From Flavobacteriales bacterium (GTDB lineage: Bacteria; Bacteroidota; Bacteroidia; Flavobacteriales; Flavobacteriaceae): a stretch of DNA of 64,000 nucleotides. The stretch covers positions 28,365-92,364 of the forward strand of contig JALWTX010000002.1 of assembly GCA_026993355.1 (NCBI GenBank), written 5' to 3'. The notes beneath the pieces are model-generated. The model searched no databases. It was not told where the DNA came from and saw nothing but the letters and a program-made list of their open reading frames with translations. Both the position numbers and the translations under genes were made by a program. This document shows, in pieces, positions 9,336 to 16,265 of the stretch; the stretch's first letter is position 1, and every line of letters starts with the position of its first letter.

Positions 9336-9340
9336 ATTAT

Positions 9341-9682
9341 TCAGCTATTTTGAAGCAAATTCATTGTATAAATACTTTCTGCCGGAATATCCATTTGACC
9401 ATCTTCCCAAGTCAAATGTCCAAATGCTATTGAAACGTTTTTGAAACGTTTTTTATCTCTGAATTGCGTTGTCATCGGATTGTGAGATTTAAAAAGAAAA
9501 TCTTTAAAATCAGCAATTCTTTTTTCTCCGTTGTCAAAAACAACTTTCAGTTTATAATCTGATAAATATTTTACTTTTGTTATTTTCTTAAAACTTATTT
9601 TTTCCTTTAATATAAAAAATTTTATCCAAGCATCAATAATATTCTTCTTTTCTTGATTTATCAAAGCTTTTAAATTTTTCAT
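9341..9682 (-). CDS. DUF2442-like protein, possibly a 5'-truncated remnant
   Basis: 113 residues from the first ATG. The part from about residue 33 (ITKVKYLSDYKLKVVFDNGE... then TWEDGQMDIPAESIY) matches the DUF2442 pattern, a small family often paired with DUF4160 and suspected to be toxin-antitoxin related. The preceding residues, and the frame that stays open without any Met up to about 9811 (AYKVVAGKKPLTKPQ before the ATG), look like the tail of a DUF4160-type domain. I infer a DUF4160-DUF2442 fusion that has lost its N-terminal part, or a gene using a non-ATG start. The stop lies next to the structured RNA. Confidence 0.5.
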   Translation of the reverse strand: MKNLKALINQEKKNIIDAWIKFFILKEKISFKKITKVKYLSDYKLKVVFDNGEKRIADFKDFLFKSHNPMTTQFRDKKRFKNVSIAFGHLTWEDGQMDIPAESIYTMNLLQNS

Positions 9683-9873
9683 TTGAGGTTTTGTTAATGG
9701 CTTTTTGCCGGCAACTACTTTATAAGCAATTCTAGCAATCTTTGAGTTTTTTATACAGGTTGAGATCCTATTTATTATGTGCTTGATTTTCAGGAGGAAT
9801 AAAATATGAATTTAATACAGAAAATAGTTTAATTATATATCTTTTGTAAAAAGAAATTTATTAATTTTGCAAA

Positions 9874-9967
9874 CGCTATCTGCAGGACGGAAAAGGATAG
9901 CGAATAGATTGATTTTCAAAGTTTAACAACTTTCATTTTAATATGCCTGACTTTTCCGGTTAAAATG
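9874..9967 (+). promoter_or_regulatory. Structured 5' leader of rpsA
   Basis: Three hairpins in a row fill the leader before the S1 gene: CGCTATC 9874-9880 with GATAGCG 9896-9902 (15-base loop), AAAGTT 9918-9923 with AACTTT 9928-9933 (4-base loop), and CATTTTAA 9934-9941 with TTAAAATG 9960-9967 (18-base loop). A likely -7 box TAATTTTG at 9862-9869 puts the transcript start near the first hairpin. Ribosomal protein leaders often carry autoregulatory structures; that this one binds S1 is inference. Confidence 0.5.
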
Positions 9968-9994
9968 AAATACAAATATTAAAAAAATCAGCAT

Positions 9995-11818
9995 ATGTCT
10001 GAAGAACAAAAAAAACAAGAAGCCGCAGCGCAAGAGAAAGCGACTGAGGTGCAAGCACAAGCGGAAGAAGTAAAAGAAAAAGATCCGCAACAATTTTTAG
10101 AAGACTTTAATTGGGAAGCCTATGAAGAAGGAATTGAACCCATTAAAGATGACAAACTCGTAGAGTTTGAAAAATTGGTTGAAGAAAAAATTAAAGTGCT
10201 TGACGAAAATGAAGTAATTGAAGGCACGGTGACCGCAATTACTGACCGCGATGTTATCGTTGATATCAATTCAAAATCTGAAGGTGTTTTACCGCGTAAC
10301 GAGTTTCGTTACAATCCGGATTTGAAAGTTGGTGACAAGGTTGAGGTAATGGTGGTGCGTAAAGAAGATAAAAACGGCCAATTGGTTTTATCTCATAAGC
10401 GCGCACGCCAATTAAAAGCTTGGGAACGTGTAAACGAAGCCCTTGAAAAAGATGAAATTGTAAAAGGTTATGTCAAAGCTCGTACCAAAGGCGGTATGAT
10501 TGTCGATGTATTTGGTATTGAAGCTTTCTTACCCGGTTCACAAATTGATGTTAAACCTATCAGAGATTATGATCAATATGTGGGAAAAACCATGGAATTC
10601 AAAATTGTTAAAATTAATCCTGAATTTAAAAACGTGGTTGTTTCACACAAAGCACTTATTGAAGCTGACTTAGAAGAACAAAAACGCGAAATCATTTCGC
10701 AACTTGAAAAAGGTCAAGTGATTGAAGGCGTGGTGAAAAATATCACTTCTTATGGCGTATTTGTTGACTTAGGTGGTATTGATGGATTAATCCACATTAC
10801 AGATTTAGCATGGAAACGCATTAATCACCCCAGTGAAGTGGTTAATTTAGATGACACTTTAAAAGTGGTTATCCTTGACTTTGATGAGAAAAAATCAAGA
10901 ATTCAACTTGGTTTGAAACAATTAGAGCCGCATCCTTGGGATAATTTAGACGAAAATCTTAAAGTAGGCGATAAAGTTAAAGGTAAAGTTTCTGTAATTG
11001 CTGACTATGGTGCTTTTGTTGAGGTAGAACCGGGCGTTGAAGGTTTGATTCACGTTTCCGAAATGTCTTGGAGTACACATTTACGTTCTGCTCAAGATTT
11101 TGTAAAAGAAGGTGAAGAAGTAGAGGCTGTTGTCTTATCTTTGGACCGCGACGAACGTAAAATGTCACTGGGAATGAAGCAGTTAACACCTGATCCTTGG
11201 GCTGATATCGAGAAAAAATATCCTGTAGGATCTAAACACAAAGGAGTGGTGCGTAACTTTACCAACTTTGGGGCTTTTGTCGAGTTAGAAGAAGGCGTTG
11301 ACGGTTTGATTTATATCTCTGATTTAACTTGGAACAAACGGGTTAAACATCCGTCAGATGTTTTAAATATTGGAGACGAAGTAGAAGTCATCGTTTTAGA
11401 TGTTGACAAAGAAGGGCGTAAATTAAGTTTAGGTCTTAAACAATTACAAGAAAATGTTTGGGATACTTATGCCGATAAATATGGTGTTGGTACCGAACAT
11501 GAAGGCGAAGTAAAAGAAGCTGCCGGTAAAGGTGCTACTATTTTGTTGGATGGTGAAGTAGAAGCGTTTGCACCGGGCCGTTTAATGATGAAAGAAGATG
11601 GCACGAAACTTAAAAAAGGGGAAAAAGCCAAATTTAAAGTGATTGAATTTGACAAGGACGCCCAAAAAATAGTGGTTTCCCACACCGCTACTTATAAAGA
11701 AGAAGAAGCCAGAAATGTGCGCGAAAACAAAGCCAAAATGGAGAGTGAACAAAAAGCAACTTTAGGTGATTTGGATGCTTTGGCACAATTGAAAAAAGAT
11801 ATGGAAAAAGGTAAATAA
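9995..11818 (+). CDS. rpsA: 30S ribosomal protein S1
   Basis: A 607-residue protein with an acidic Glu/Lys/Gln-rich N-terminal extension of about 70 residues followed by six S1 RNA-binding repeats. The repeats are easily seen as VEGTVTAITDRDVIVDI, VKGYVKARTKGGMIVDV, IEGVVKNITSYGVFVDLGG, VKGKVSVIADYGAFVEVEPG, HKGVVRNFTNFGAFVELEEG and a degenerate sixth. S1 helps the 30S subunit bind mRNA, which matters in Bacteroidota, where Shine-Dalgarno use is weak. The gene is monocistronic, with a structured leader and a strong terminator. Confidence 0.97.
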   Translation: MSEEQKKQEAAAQEKATEVQAQAEEVKEKDPQQFLEDFNWEAYEEGIEPIKDDKLVEFEKLVEEKIKVLDENEVIEGTVTAITDRDVIVDINSKSEGVLPRNEFRYNPDLKVGDKVEVMVVRKEDKNGQLVLSHKRARQLKAWERVNEALEKDEIVKGYVKARTKGGMIVDVFGIEAFLPGSQIDVKPIRDYDQYVGKTMEFKIVKINPEFKNVVVSHKALIEADLEEQKREIISQLEKGQVIEGVVKNITSYGVFVDLGGIDGLIHITDLAWKRINHPSEVVNLDDTLKVVILDFDEKKSRIQLGLKQLEPHPWDNLDENLKVGDKVKGKVSVIADYGAFVEVEPGVEGLIHVSEMSWSTHLRSAQDFVKEGEEVEAVVLSLDRDERKMSLGMKQLTPDPWADIEKKYPVGSKHKGVVRNFTNFGAFVELEEGVDGLIYISDLTWNKRVKHPSDVLNIGDEVEVIVLDVDKEGRKLSLGLKQLQENVWDTYADKYGVGTEHEGEVKEAAGKGATILLDGEVEAFAPGRLMMKEDGTKLKKGEKAKFKVIEFDKDAQKIVVSHTATYKEEEARNVRENKAKMESEQKATLGDLDALAQLKKDMEKGK

Positions 11819-11843
11819 CCTTTATCTATAATTATAAAATATA

Positions 11844-11873
11844 AGCCGGTTGATTTTGTCAACCGGTTTTTTT
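11844..11873 (+). terminator. Rho-independent terminator of rpsA
   Basis: Stem CCGGTTGA 11846-11853 with TCAACCGG 11859-11866, 5-base loop, then seven T. Confidence 0.87.
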
Positions 11874-11944
11874 ATTATTTGTATGACAAAAAAATAAGTA
11901 GCCTTTGAATAGGCCACTTATTTAAATAATATGAGATGATTATT

Positions 11945-12367
11945 TTATTCAAAAATTTCACGACCGGCAAAATGAAAGGATGCTTCAATAATAGCATTTT
12001 CATCGCTGTCAGAACCGTGTATGGCATTTTCACCAATAGATGTTGCATATAAGTTTCTGATGGTGCCGGGAGCAGCTTCGGCCGGATTAGTGGCGCCAAT
12101 AAATGAACGGAAATCTTCAACAGCATTTTCTTTTTGTAAAACTGCAGCCACAATAGGTCCTCGGGTCATAAAGGCAACTAATTCACCAAAAAAAGGACGG
12201 TCTTTATGAATAGCATAAAATTTTTCGGCATCACGCTTAGACAATTGAGTCATTTTCATTGCAATAATTTTAAAACCGGCTTGGTTAATTTTATCTAAAA
12301 TGGCACCAATATGACCATTTTCAACCGCATCGGGTTTAATCATTGTAAAAGTAATATTTCCTGACAT
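11945..12367 (-). CDS. ndk: Nucleoside diphosphate kinase
   Basis: A 140-residue enzyme that transfers the gamma phosphate between nucleoside triphosphates and diphosphates through a phosphohistidine. It shows [15 protein letters not shown] at the N-terminus, the [14 protein letters not shown] loop, the [19 protein letters not shown] nucleotide-binding region and the active-site histidine in NAIHGSDS. It is full length and alone on the minus strand, with its own TATATTTG box. Convergent to rpsA. Confidence 0.97.
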   Translation of the reverse strand: MSGNITFTMIKPDAVENGHIGAILDKINQAGFKIIAMKMTQLSKRDAEKFYAIHKDRPFFGELVAFMTRGPIVAAVLQKENAVEDFRSFIGATNPAEAAPGTIRNLYATSIGENAIHGSDSDENAIIEASFHFAGREIFE

Positions 12368-12391
12368 ATTTTATTGTATTTTAAATTTTTG

Positions 12392-12399
12392 CAAATATA
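12392..12399 (-). promoter_or_regulatory. -7 promoter box of ndk
   Basis: TATATTTG on the minus strand, 25 bases before the ndk start codon. Confidence 0.6.
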
Positions 12400-12442
12400 C
12401 TAAATTATTCATAAGCCTTGTGGAATGCTGAAAACTTATGCT

Positions 12443-12450
12443 TATTTTTG
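12443..12450 (+). promoter_or_regulatory. -7 promoter box of the GAF-domain gene
   Basis: TATTTTTG, 22 bases before the start codon at 12473. It is back to back with the ndk promoter. Confidence 0.55.
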
Positions 12451-12472
12451 AGCATTCAATAATTATTTATCT

Positions 12473-12952
12473 ATGTTCAATCACAAACAAAATCTTTTAA
12501 ACCGGCTAAAACCGCAGATCCAACAAATCTTAGATTCAGAAAATCCAAAATCTATTAAATTACAAAATATATGCGAGTTGTTGCACCAGCAAATTCCTTA
12601 TTACAATTGGGTAGGTTTTTATTTTGCGCAACCCGGTGAAAAAAAATTATACTTGCAGCAATATGCCGGAAAGCCAACTGAACATACCGTTATCCCTTTT
12701 GGAAAAGGCATATGTGGACAAGTAGCCGTAACGAATCAAAATTTTGTCGTGCCCGATGTGCAAGCACAAGACAATTATATTGCTTGTAGCATGGAAGTAA
12801 AATCAGAAATAGTGATTCCTTTGTTTTTTAAGGGTGATAATATTGGCCAAATAGACATTGATTCGCATTCTCCCAATGCTTTTTCCGAGGAAGACGAAGC
12901 CTTTTTAACTTGGTTAAATCAACAAATCTCACAAAAAGTTTTTTCTAAATAA
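12473..12952 (+). CDS. GAF-domain protein, free methionine-R-sulfoxide reductase-like
   Basis: A 159-residue single GAF domain. WVGFYFAQPGEKKLYL, GKGICGQVA, VPDVQAQDNYIACSMEVKSEIVIPLF and IGQIDIDSHSPNAFSEEDE follow the fRMsr (YebR/MsrC) pattern. This enzyme reduces free methionine-R-sulfoxide with thioredoxin. The cysteine in IACSMEVKSE is at the place of the catalytic cysteine, and GKGIC gives a second one; a third resolving cysteine is not obvious, so the redox mechanism could differ. It has its own promoter and is followed by the DHH gene in the same direction. Confidence 0.78.
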   Translation: MFNHKQNLLNRLKPQIQQILDSENPKSIKLQNICELLHQQIPYYNWVGFYFAQPGEKKLYLQQYAGKPTEHTVIPFGKGICGQVAVTNQNFVVPDVQAQDNYIACSMEVKSEIVIPLFFKGDNIGQIDIDSHSPNAFSEEDEAFLTWLNQQISQKVFSK

Positions 12953-12971
12953 TATAGCCGGACTTTTTTCT

Positions 12972-12979
12972 TATTTTTG
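12972..12979 (+). promoter_or_regulatory. -7 promoter box of the DHH-gldI operon
   Basis: TATTTTTG at 12972-12979. A transcript starting a few bases downstream excludes the TTG at 12977 as start codon and supports the ATG at 12995. Confidence 0.55.
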
Positions 12980-12994
12980 TTTAAATTATTTTAT

Positions 12995-14023
12995 ATGCAA
13001 CAAATGCTTCAAAATATAAAAGCTTTATTGGAAAAACCTTCTAATTTTTCCATTGTGATACATCGCAACCCTGATGGTGATGCCATTGGTTCAGGTTTGG
13101 CTTTACAGACTTTTTTAAATAAATTAGGTCATCAGGTTAGTTTAATTTCACCTAATGAAGTGCCTAATTATCTGAAGTGGCTTCCCAAGACCGATCAAAT
13201 CATAATTTTTGAAGAAAATCCTGAATTAGCCAAGGAAAAATTGTCAGATGCCGATTTAATTTTTACATTGGATTTCAATGATTTTTCGCGTGTAAGTGGC
13301 AACTTTACCAAGTATCTTCAAGAAATTGCCCCATATAAAACTTTTGTGATGATTGATCATCATTTGGAGCCCTCCGAATATGCGCAATTCAAATTTTCAG
13401 ACCCTGAAAAAAGTTCTACCAGTGAAATGGTCTATGATTTTATCGTTAATTTAGGCTATAAAGATCTGATAGATAAAGATATGGCGACTGATTTATATAC
13501 CGGTATCATGACCGATACAGGTTCTTTTAAATTTCCAAATACGACCCCGCATACAATGTGTGTAGCAGCCGATTTAATGTCGCATGGGATTAATCATAAT
13601 AAAATTCAAATTAAAATTTATGATTCATTTTCACTCAACAAACTTCATTTGTTAGGTGAGGCACTCAATAAATTGGTTTTTTTACCGCAATATAAAACGG
13701 CTTATATTGCGTTAAGCAAAGAGGAATTACAAAAATATCATTATCAAAAAGGTGATACAGAAGGCTTTGTGAATTATGGTTTGGCTTTAAATGATGCAAA
13801 TTTTGCTGCCTTGTTTTTAGAAAATGACGATGAAGGTGTCCGTATATCATTTCGTTCGAAAGGTGATGTGCCCGCCAACGAATTTGCCAAAAAATATTTT
13901 AATGGTGGCGGACATAAAAATGCTGCCGGCGGACGTACCAAGCAAAGCTTGAACGAAGCAGTAAACACTTTCTTAGAAAAATTACCTGAATTTAAATCCA
14001 AATTAATCCATGCAAATATCTAA
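12995..14023 (+). CDS. DHH-family phosphoesterase (NrnA-like)
   Basis: A 342-residue protein of the DHH/DHHA1 family. The N-terminal part carries HRNPDGDAIGSGLAL (motif I), TLDFNDFSR (motif II), MIDHHLEPS (the DHH motif) and TGIMTDTGSF; the C-terminal DHHA1 domain ends in NGGGHKNAAGG. NrnA-type enzymes degrade nanoRNA and, in some bacteria, pAp or linear cyclic-dinucleotide products. The PgpH homologue at 24335 would produce pApA, a possible substrate (inference). The ATG at 12995 is preferred over the upstream TTG. The 3' end overlaps gldI by 14 bases. Confidence 0.87.
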   Translation: MQQMLQNIKALLEKPSNFSIVIHRNPDGDAIGSGLALQTFLNKLGHQVSLISPNEVPNYLKWLPKTDQIIIFEENPELAKEKLSDADLIFTLDFNDFSRVSGNFTKYLQEIAPYKTFVMIDHHLEPSEYAQFKFSDPEKSSTSEMVYDFIVNLGYKDLIDKDMATDLYTGIMTDTGSFKFPNTTPHTMCVAADLMSHGINHNKIQIKIYDSFSLNKLHLLGEALNKLVFLPQYKTAYIALSKEELQKYHYQKGDTEGFVNYGLALNDANFAALFLENDDEGVRISFRSKGDVPANEFAKKYFNGGGHKNAAGGRTKQSLNEAVNTFLEKLPEFKSKLIHANI

Positions 14024-14564
14024 AAGTTTATTGTTAATATCCTTGTTCTTTATTTTGTCTTTTTGTAAAAATAATAAACAAGTAGTACGCGAACCTATAT
14101 CACATACCAGGTCTATGGTTGATATGCAATCTGTAAATCAAAACCGCTCTTTAAATAAACGGGAAGAAGATTATATTGCTAAAATGATTGCCCAAGACAG
14201 CTTACATCATTATATCGATTCTGGGCATGGGTTTTGGTATTACTATTTAAAGCAAAACCCAAATGGTTTACCTGTTAAAACAGATGATCATGTAATTTTA
14301 AACTATAGTATTAAAGATTTGGGTGGAAATTATATCTATACCGCCGATGAAATAGGCCAAAAAACATATTGGGTTGATCATGAAAATTATTTTAGAGGAT
14401 TTCATGAGGCCGTAAAATTATTAAAACAAGGTGAAACAGCAGTTTTTGTTTTTCCTTCAAATGCAGCGTATGGTTATCATGGCGATGAGCAAAAAATAGG
14501 AGCGAATATTCCATTAATTGTTCAATTAAAAATTTTAAAGATAAATAAACATAAAAATAAATAA
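14010..14564 (+). CDS. gldI: GldI-like FKBP peptidyl-prolyl isomerase lipoprotein
   Basis: A 184-residue lipoprotein: signal peptide ending ILSFC with the lipid-attachment cysteine at about residue 19, a helical linker (SLNKREEDYIAKMIAQDS), then an FKBP domain (DHVILNYSIKDLGG, REAVKLLKQGE-like helix, AAYGYHGDEQKIGANIPL). Length, lipobox and the YGYHGDE segment match GldI, the gliding-associated isomerase of Flavobacterium thought to help fold surface motility proteins. It may simply be a periplasmic PPIase if the organism does not glide. It overlaps the DHH gene by 14 bases and precedes a second isomerase, forming one operon. Confidence 0.82.
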   Translation: MQISKSLLLISLFFILSFCKNNKQVVREPISHTRSMVDMQSVNQNRSLNKREEDYIAKMIAQDSLHHYIDSGHGFWYYYLKQNPNGLPVKTDDHVILNYSIKDLGGNYIYTADEIGQKTYWVDHENYFRGFHEAVKLLKQGETAVFVFPSNAAYGYHGDEQKIGANIPLIVQLKILKINKHKNK

Positions 14565-14581
14565 ACATAAAAAATATCATT

Positions 14582-15619
14582 ATGAAAAAAATTAGCTTGA
14601 TTTTAATTTTACTCAGCCTTAGTTTTGTGGCTTGTAAATCATCAAAATATCCCGATTTAAAGGAAGGTTTGTATGCCGAATTACAAACCAACAAAGGTGA
14701 TATTTTATTGCAATTAAGACCTGATAAAGCACCTGTAACGGTGGCTAATTTTGTCAGCTTGGCTGAAGGAACCAACCCTTATGTTTCGGCGCAGTATAAA
14801 GGAAAACGTTTTTACGATGGACTAACCTTTCACCGGGTGGTAAGCAAAGCCACCGGTGCTCAAAGTGATTTTGTCATTCAAGGAGGCGATCCTTTAGGGA
14901 ATGGACAAGGCGGTCCGGGATACCAATTTAAAAATGAAATATCAGATTTGAAACATACCAAAGGGGCATTATCAATGGCACGCGAACCACAACCTGATAC
15001 CAACGGCAGCCAATTTTTTATTACTTTGGCAGATACGCCTTTTTTAGATGGAAAATACAGCGTTTTCGGTTACACTGTCAAAGGTTATGATGTCGAACAA
15101 AAAATAAGAAAAGGTGACACCATAAAAAAAGTAACGATTATTCGTAAAGGAAAAGCCGCAAAGAAATTTGATGCCGTTAAAGTTTTTAATGATTACATGA
15201 AAGAAAAAGTAGCTGCTGATAAACAAAAGGAAGCAGCCAAGAAAAAATTGGCCGAAACTTTGGCAGCCAAGAAAAAATTGGCAAAAGCCGATGAATCAGG
15301 CTTAAAAATTCTTATTGAAAAAGAAGGGCAAGGCAGAAAACCAAAAGCAGGTGAATGGGTCACCGTAGATTACACAGGCTATTTGCCCGATGGAACTATG
15401 TTTGATAGCTCAAAAGGGCGTCAGCCAATTCGTTTTCCGGTCGGTAAAGGTCGTGTTATTGCCGGTTGGGACAAAGGTATTATGCAACTTAAGGAAGGAA
15501 CAGAGGCTATTTTGTTTATTCCGGCTTATTTGGGTTATGGCGAACGGGGTGCAGGCGGCGTTATTCCTCCCAATTCCGATCTTATTTTTAAAGTAAAATT
15601 GATAAAAGTTGGCAAATAA
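14582..15619 (+). CDS. Cyclophilin-FKBP fusion peptidyl-prolyl isomerase lipoprotein
   Basis: A 345-residue lipoprotein with two different isomerase folds in one chain. The signal peptide ends in VAC (cysteine about residue 19). Residues about 30-195 are a cyclophilin (FHRVVSKATGAQSDFVIQGG, NGSQFFITLADTPFLDGKYSVFG split across two halves). A charged Lys/Ala linker (about 200-240) leads to an FKBP domain (VTVDYTGYLPDGTMFDSS, VIAGWDKGIMQLKEG, YGERGAGGVIPPNSDL). Both domains keep their core motifs. Acting in the periplasm, it probably assists folding of exported proteins with GldI, 17 bases upstream. Confidence 0.9.
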   Translation: MKKISLILILLSLSFVACKSSKYPDLKEGLYAELQTNKGDILLQLRPDKAPVTVANFVSLAEGTNPYVSAQYKGKRFYDGLTFHRVVSKATGAQSDFVIQGGDPLGNGQGGPGYQFKNEISDLKHTKGALSMAREPQPDTNGSQFFITLADTPFLDGKYSVFGYTVKGYDVEQKIRKGDTIKKVTIIRKGKAAKKFDAVKVFNDYMKEKVAADKQKEAAKKKLAETLAAKKKLAKADESGLKILIEKEGQGRKPKAGEWVTVDYTGYLPDGTMFDSSKGRQPIRFPVGKGRVIAGWDKGIMQLKEGTEAILFIPAYLGYGERGAGGVIPPNSDLIFKVKLIKVGK

Positions 15620-15685
15620 TTTTTAATTATTCCAAAAATTGTTTTAATTTTATGAATATAAATAACTATTAAAAAAAATTGGATT

Positions 15686-16072
15686 ATGGAGCAAAAAGTG
15701 AACTATCTGAGTGACTTAGAGTTTAACTTGGATACTTGGAAAAGAGAATTGAAATTTCACAGAGATGAAATGGATACTTTTCAAGAAAAATTAGATGAAG
15801 TTGCCGCCAGAAAAAATTTAGATAAGCAAGCTTTAATTGAATTGGAAGGATTTCAAAATAAAATATTAAGAGAAAGAAAAGTTATTTCCGATCTCTTGCA
15901 TAAAATAAGACAAAAGCGCTTAAGTTTGAAAACCGCAGATATCAACGAACCTTTGGATGGCCGGTTATATCGTGATCAAATTCCTTTAAGAGATGAAATG
16001 CGAACATACATTCGTTTACATTATGATCTAAAAGAAGCAATGATGGATTTTTTTACCCATTGGTTGGACTAA
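15686..16072 (+). CDS. Coiled-coil protein, unknown function
   Basis: A 128-residue protein made almost entirely of charged amphipathic helix, with Leu/Ile heptad spacing and no signal peptide (for example FHRDEMDTFQEKLDEVAARKN). The start at 15686 gives a clean soluble protein. It is 66 bases after the isomerase fusion and could be the last gene of that operon, since a terminator follows right after its stop. I do not recognise the family. Confidence 0.7.
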   Translation: MEQKVNYLSDLEFNLDTWKRELKFHRDEMDTFQEKLDEVAARKNLDKQALIELEGFQNKILRERKVISDLLHKIRQKRLSLKTADINEPLDGRLYRDQIPLRDEMRTYIRLHYDLKEAMMDFFTHWLD

Positions 16073-16082
16073 ATTAATTGTT

Positions 16083-16101
16083 TGACTAGTCCTAAATAAC
16101 C
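16083..16101 (+). repeat. 19-bp repeat, copy 1 (also at 63875)
   Basis: The 19-base string TGACTAGTCCTAAATAACC occurs here and, identically and in the same orientation, at 63875-63893. Both copies lie just after the last gene of an operon and before a hairpin. It contains the palindrome GACTAGTC. It may be the end of a degraded insertion sequence or a short dispersed repeat. Confidence 0.6.
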
Positions 16102-16130
16102 CTTTGCTTTGGCAGAGGGTTTTATTTTTA
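16100..16130 (+). terminator. Rho-independent terminator after the coiled-coil gene
   Basis: Stem CCCTTTGC 16100-16107 with GCAGAGGG 16112-16119 (one G-T pair), 4-base loop, then a T-rich tail. Confidence 0.7.
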
Positions 16131-16151
16131 TATATTTTTAAAAAAACACAT

Positions 16152-16180
16152 AAAAAAACCGGCTTCAAAGAGCCGGTTTT
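16152..16180. terminator. Bidirectional terminator
   Basis: A 10-bp stem AAAACCGGCT 16155-16164 with AGCCGGTTTT 16171-16180 and a 6-base loop, with A/T runs on both sides. It lies between converging genes and most likely stops the minus-strand oxoamine synthase transcript. Confidence 0.75.
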
Positions 16181-16265
16181 GATAATGTGTGTTGTTAACC
16201 TAAAATTCACATTATGAAAATATGTTTTTCGCAATACTTTCAGTACAAAGATAAGAAAAAAAATA

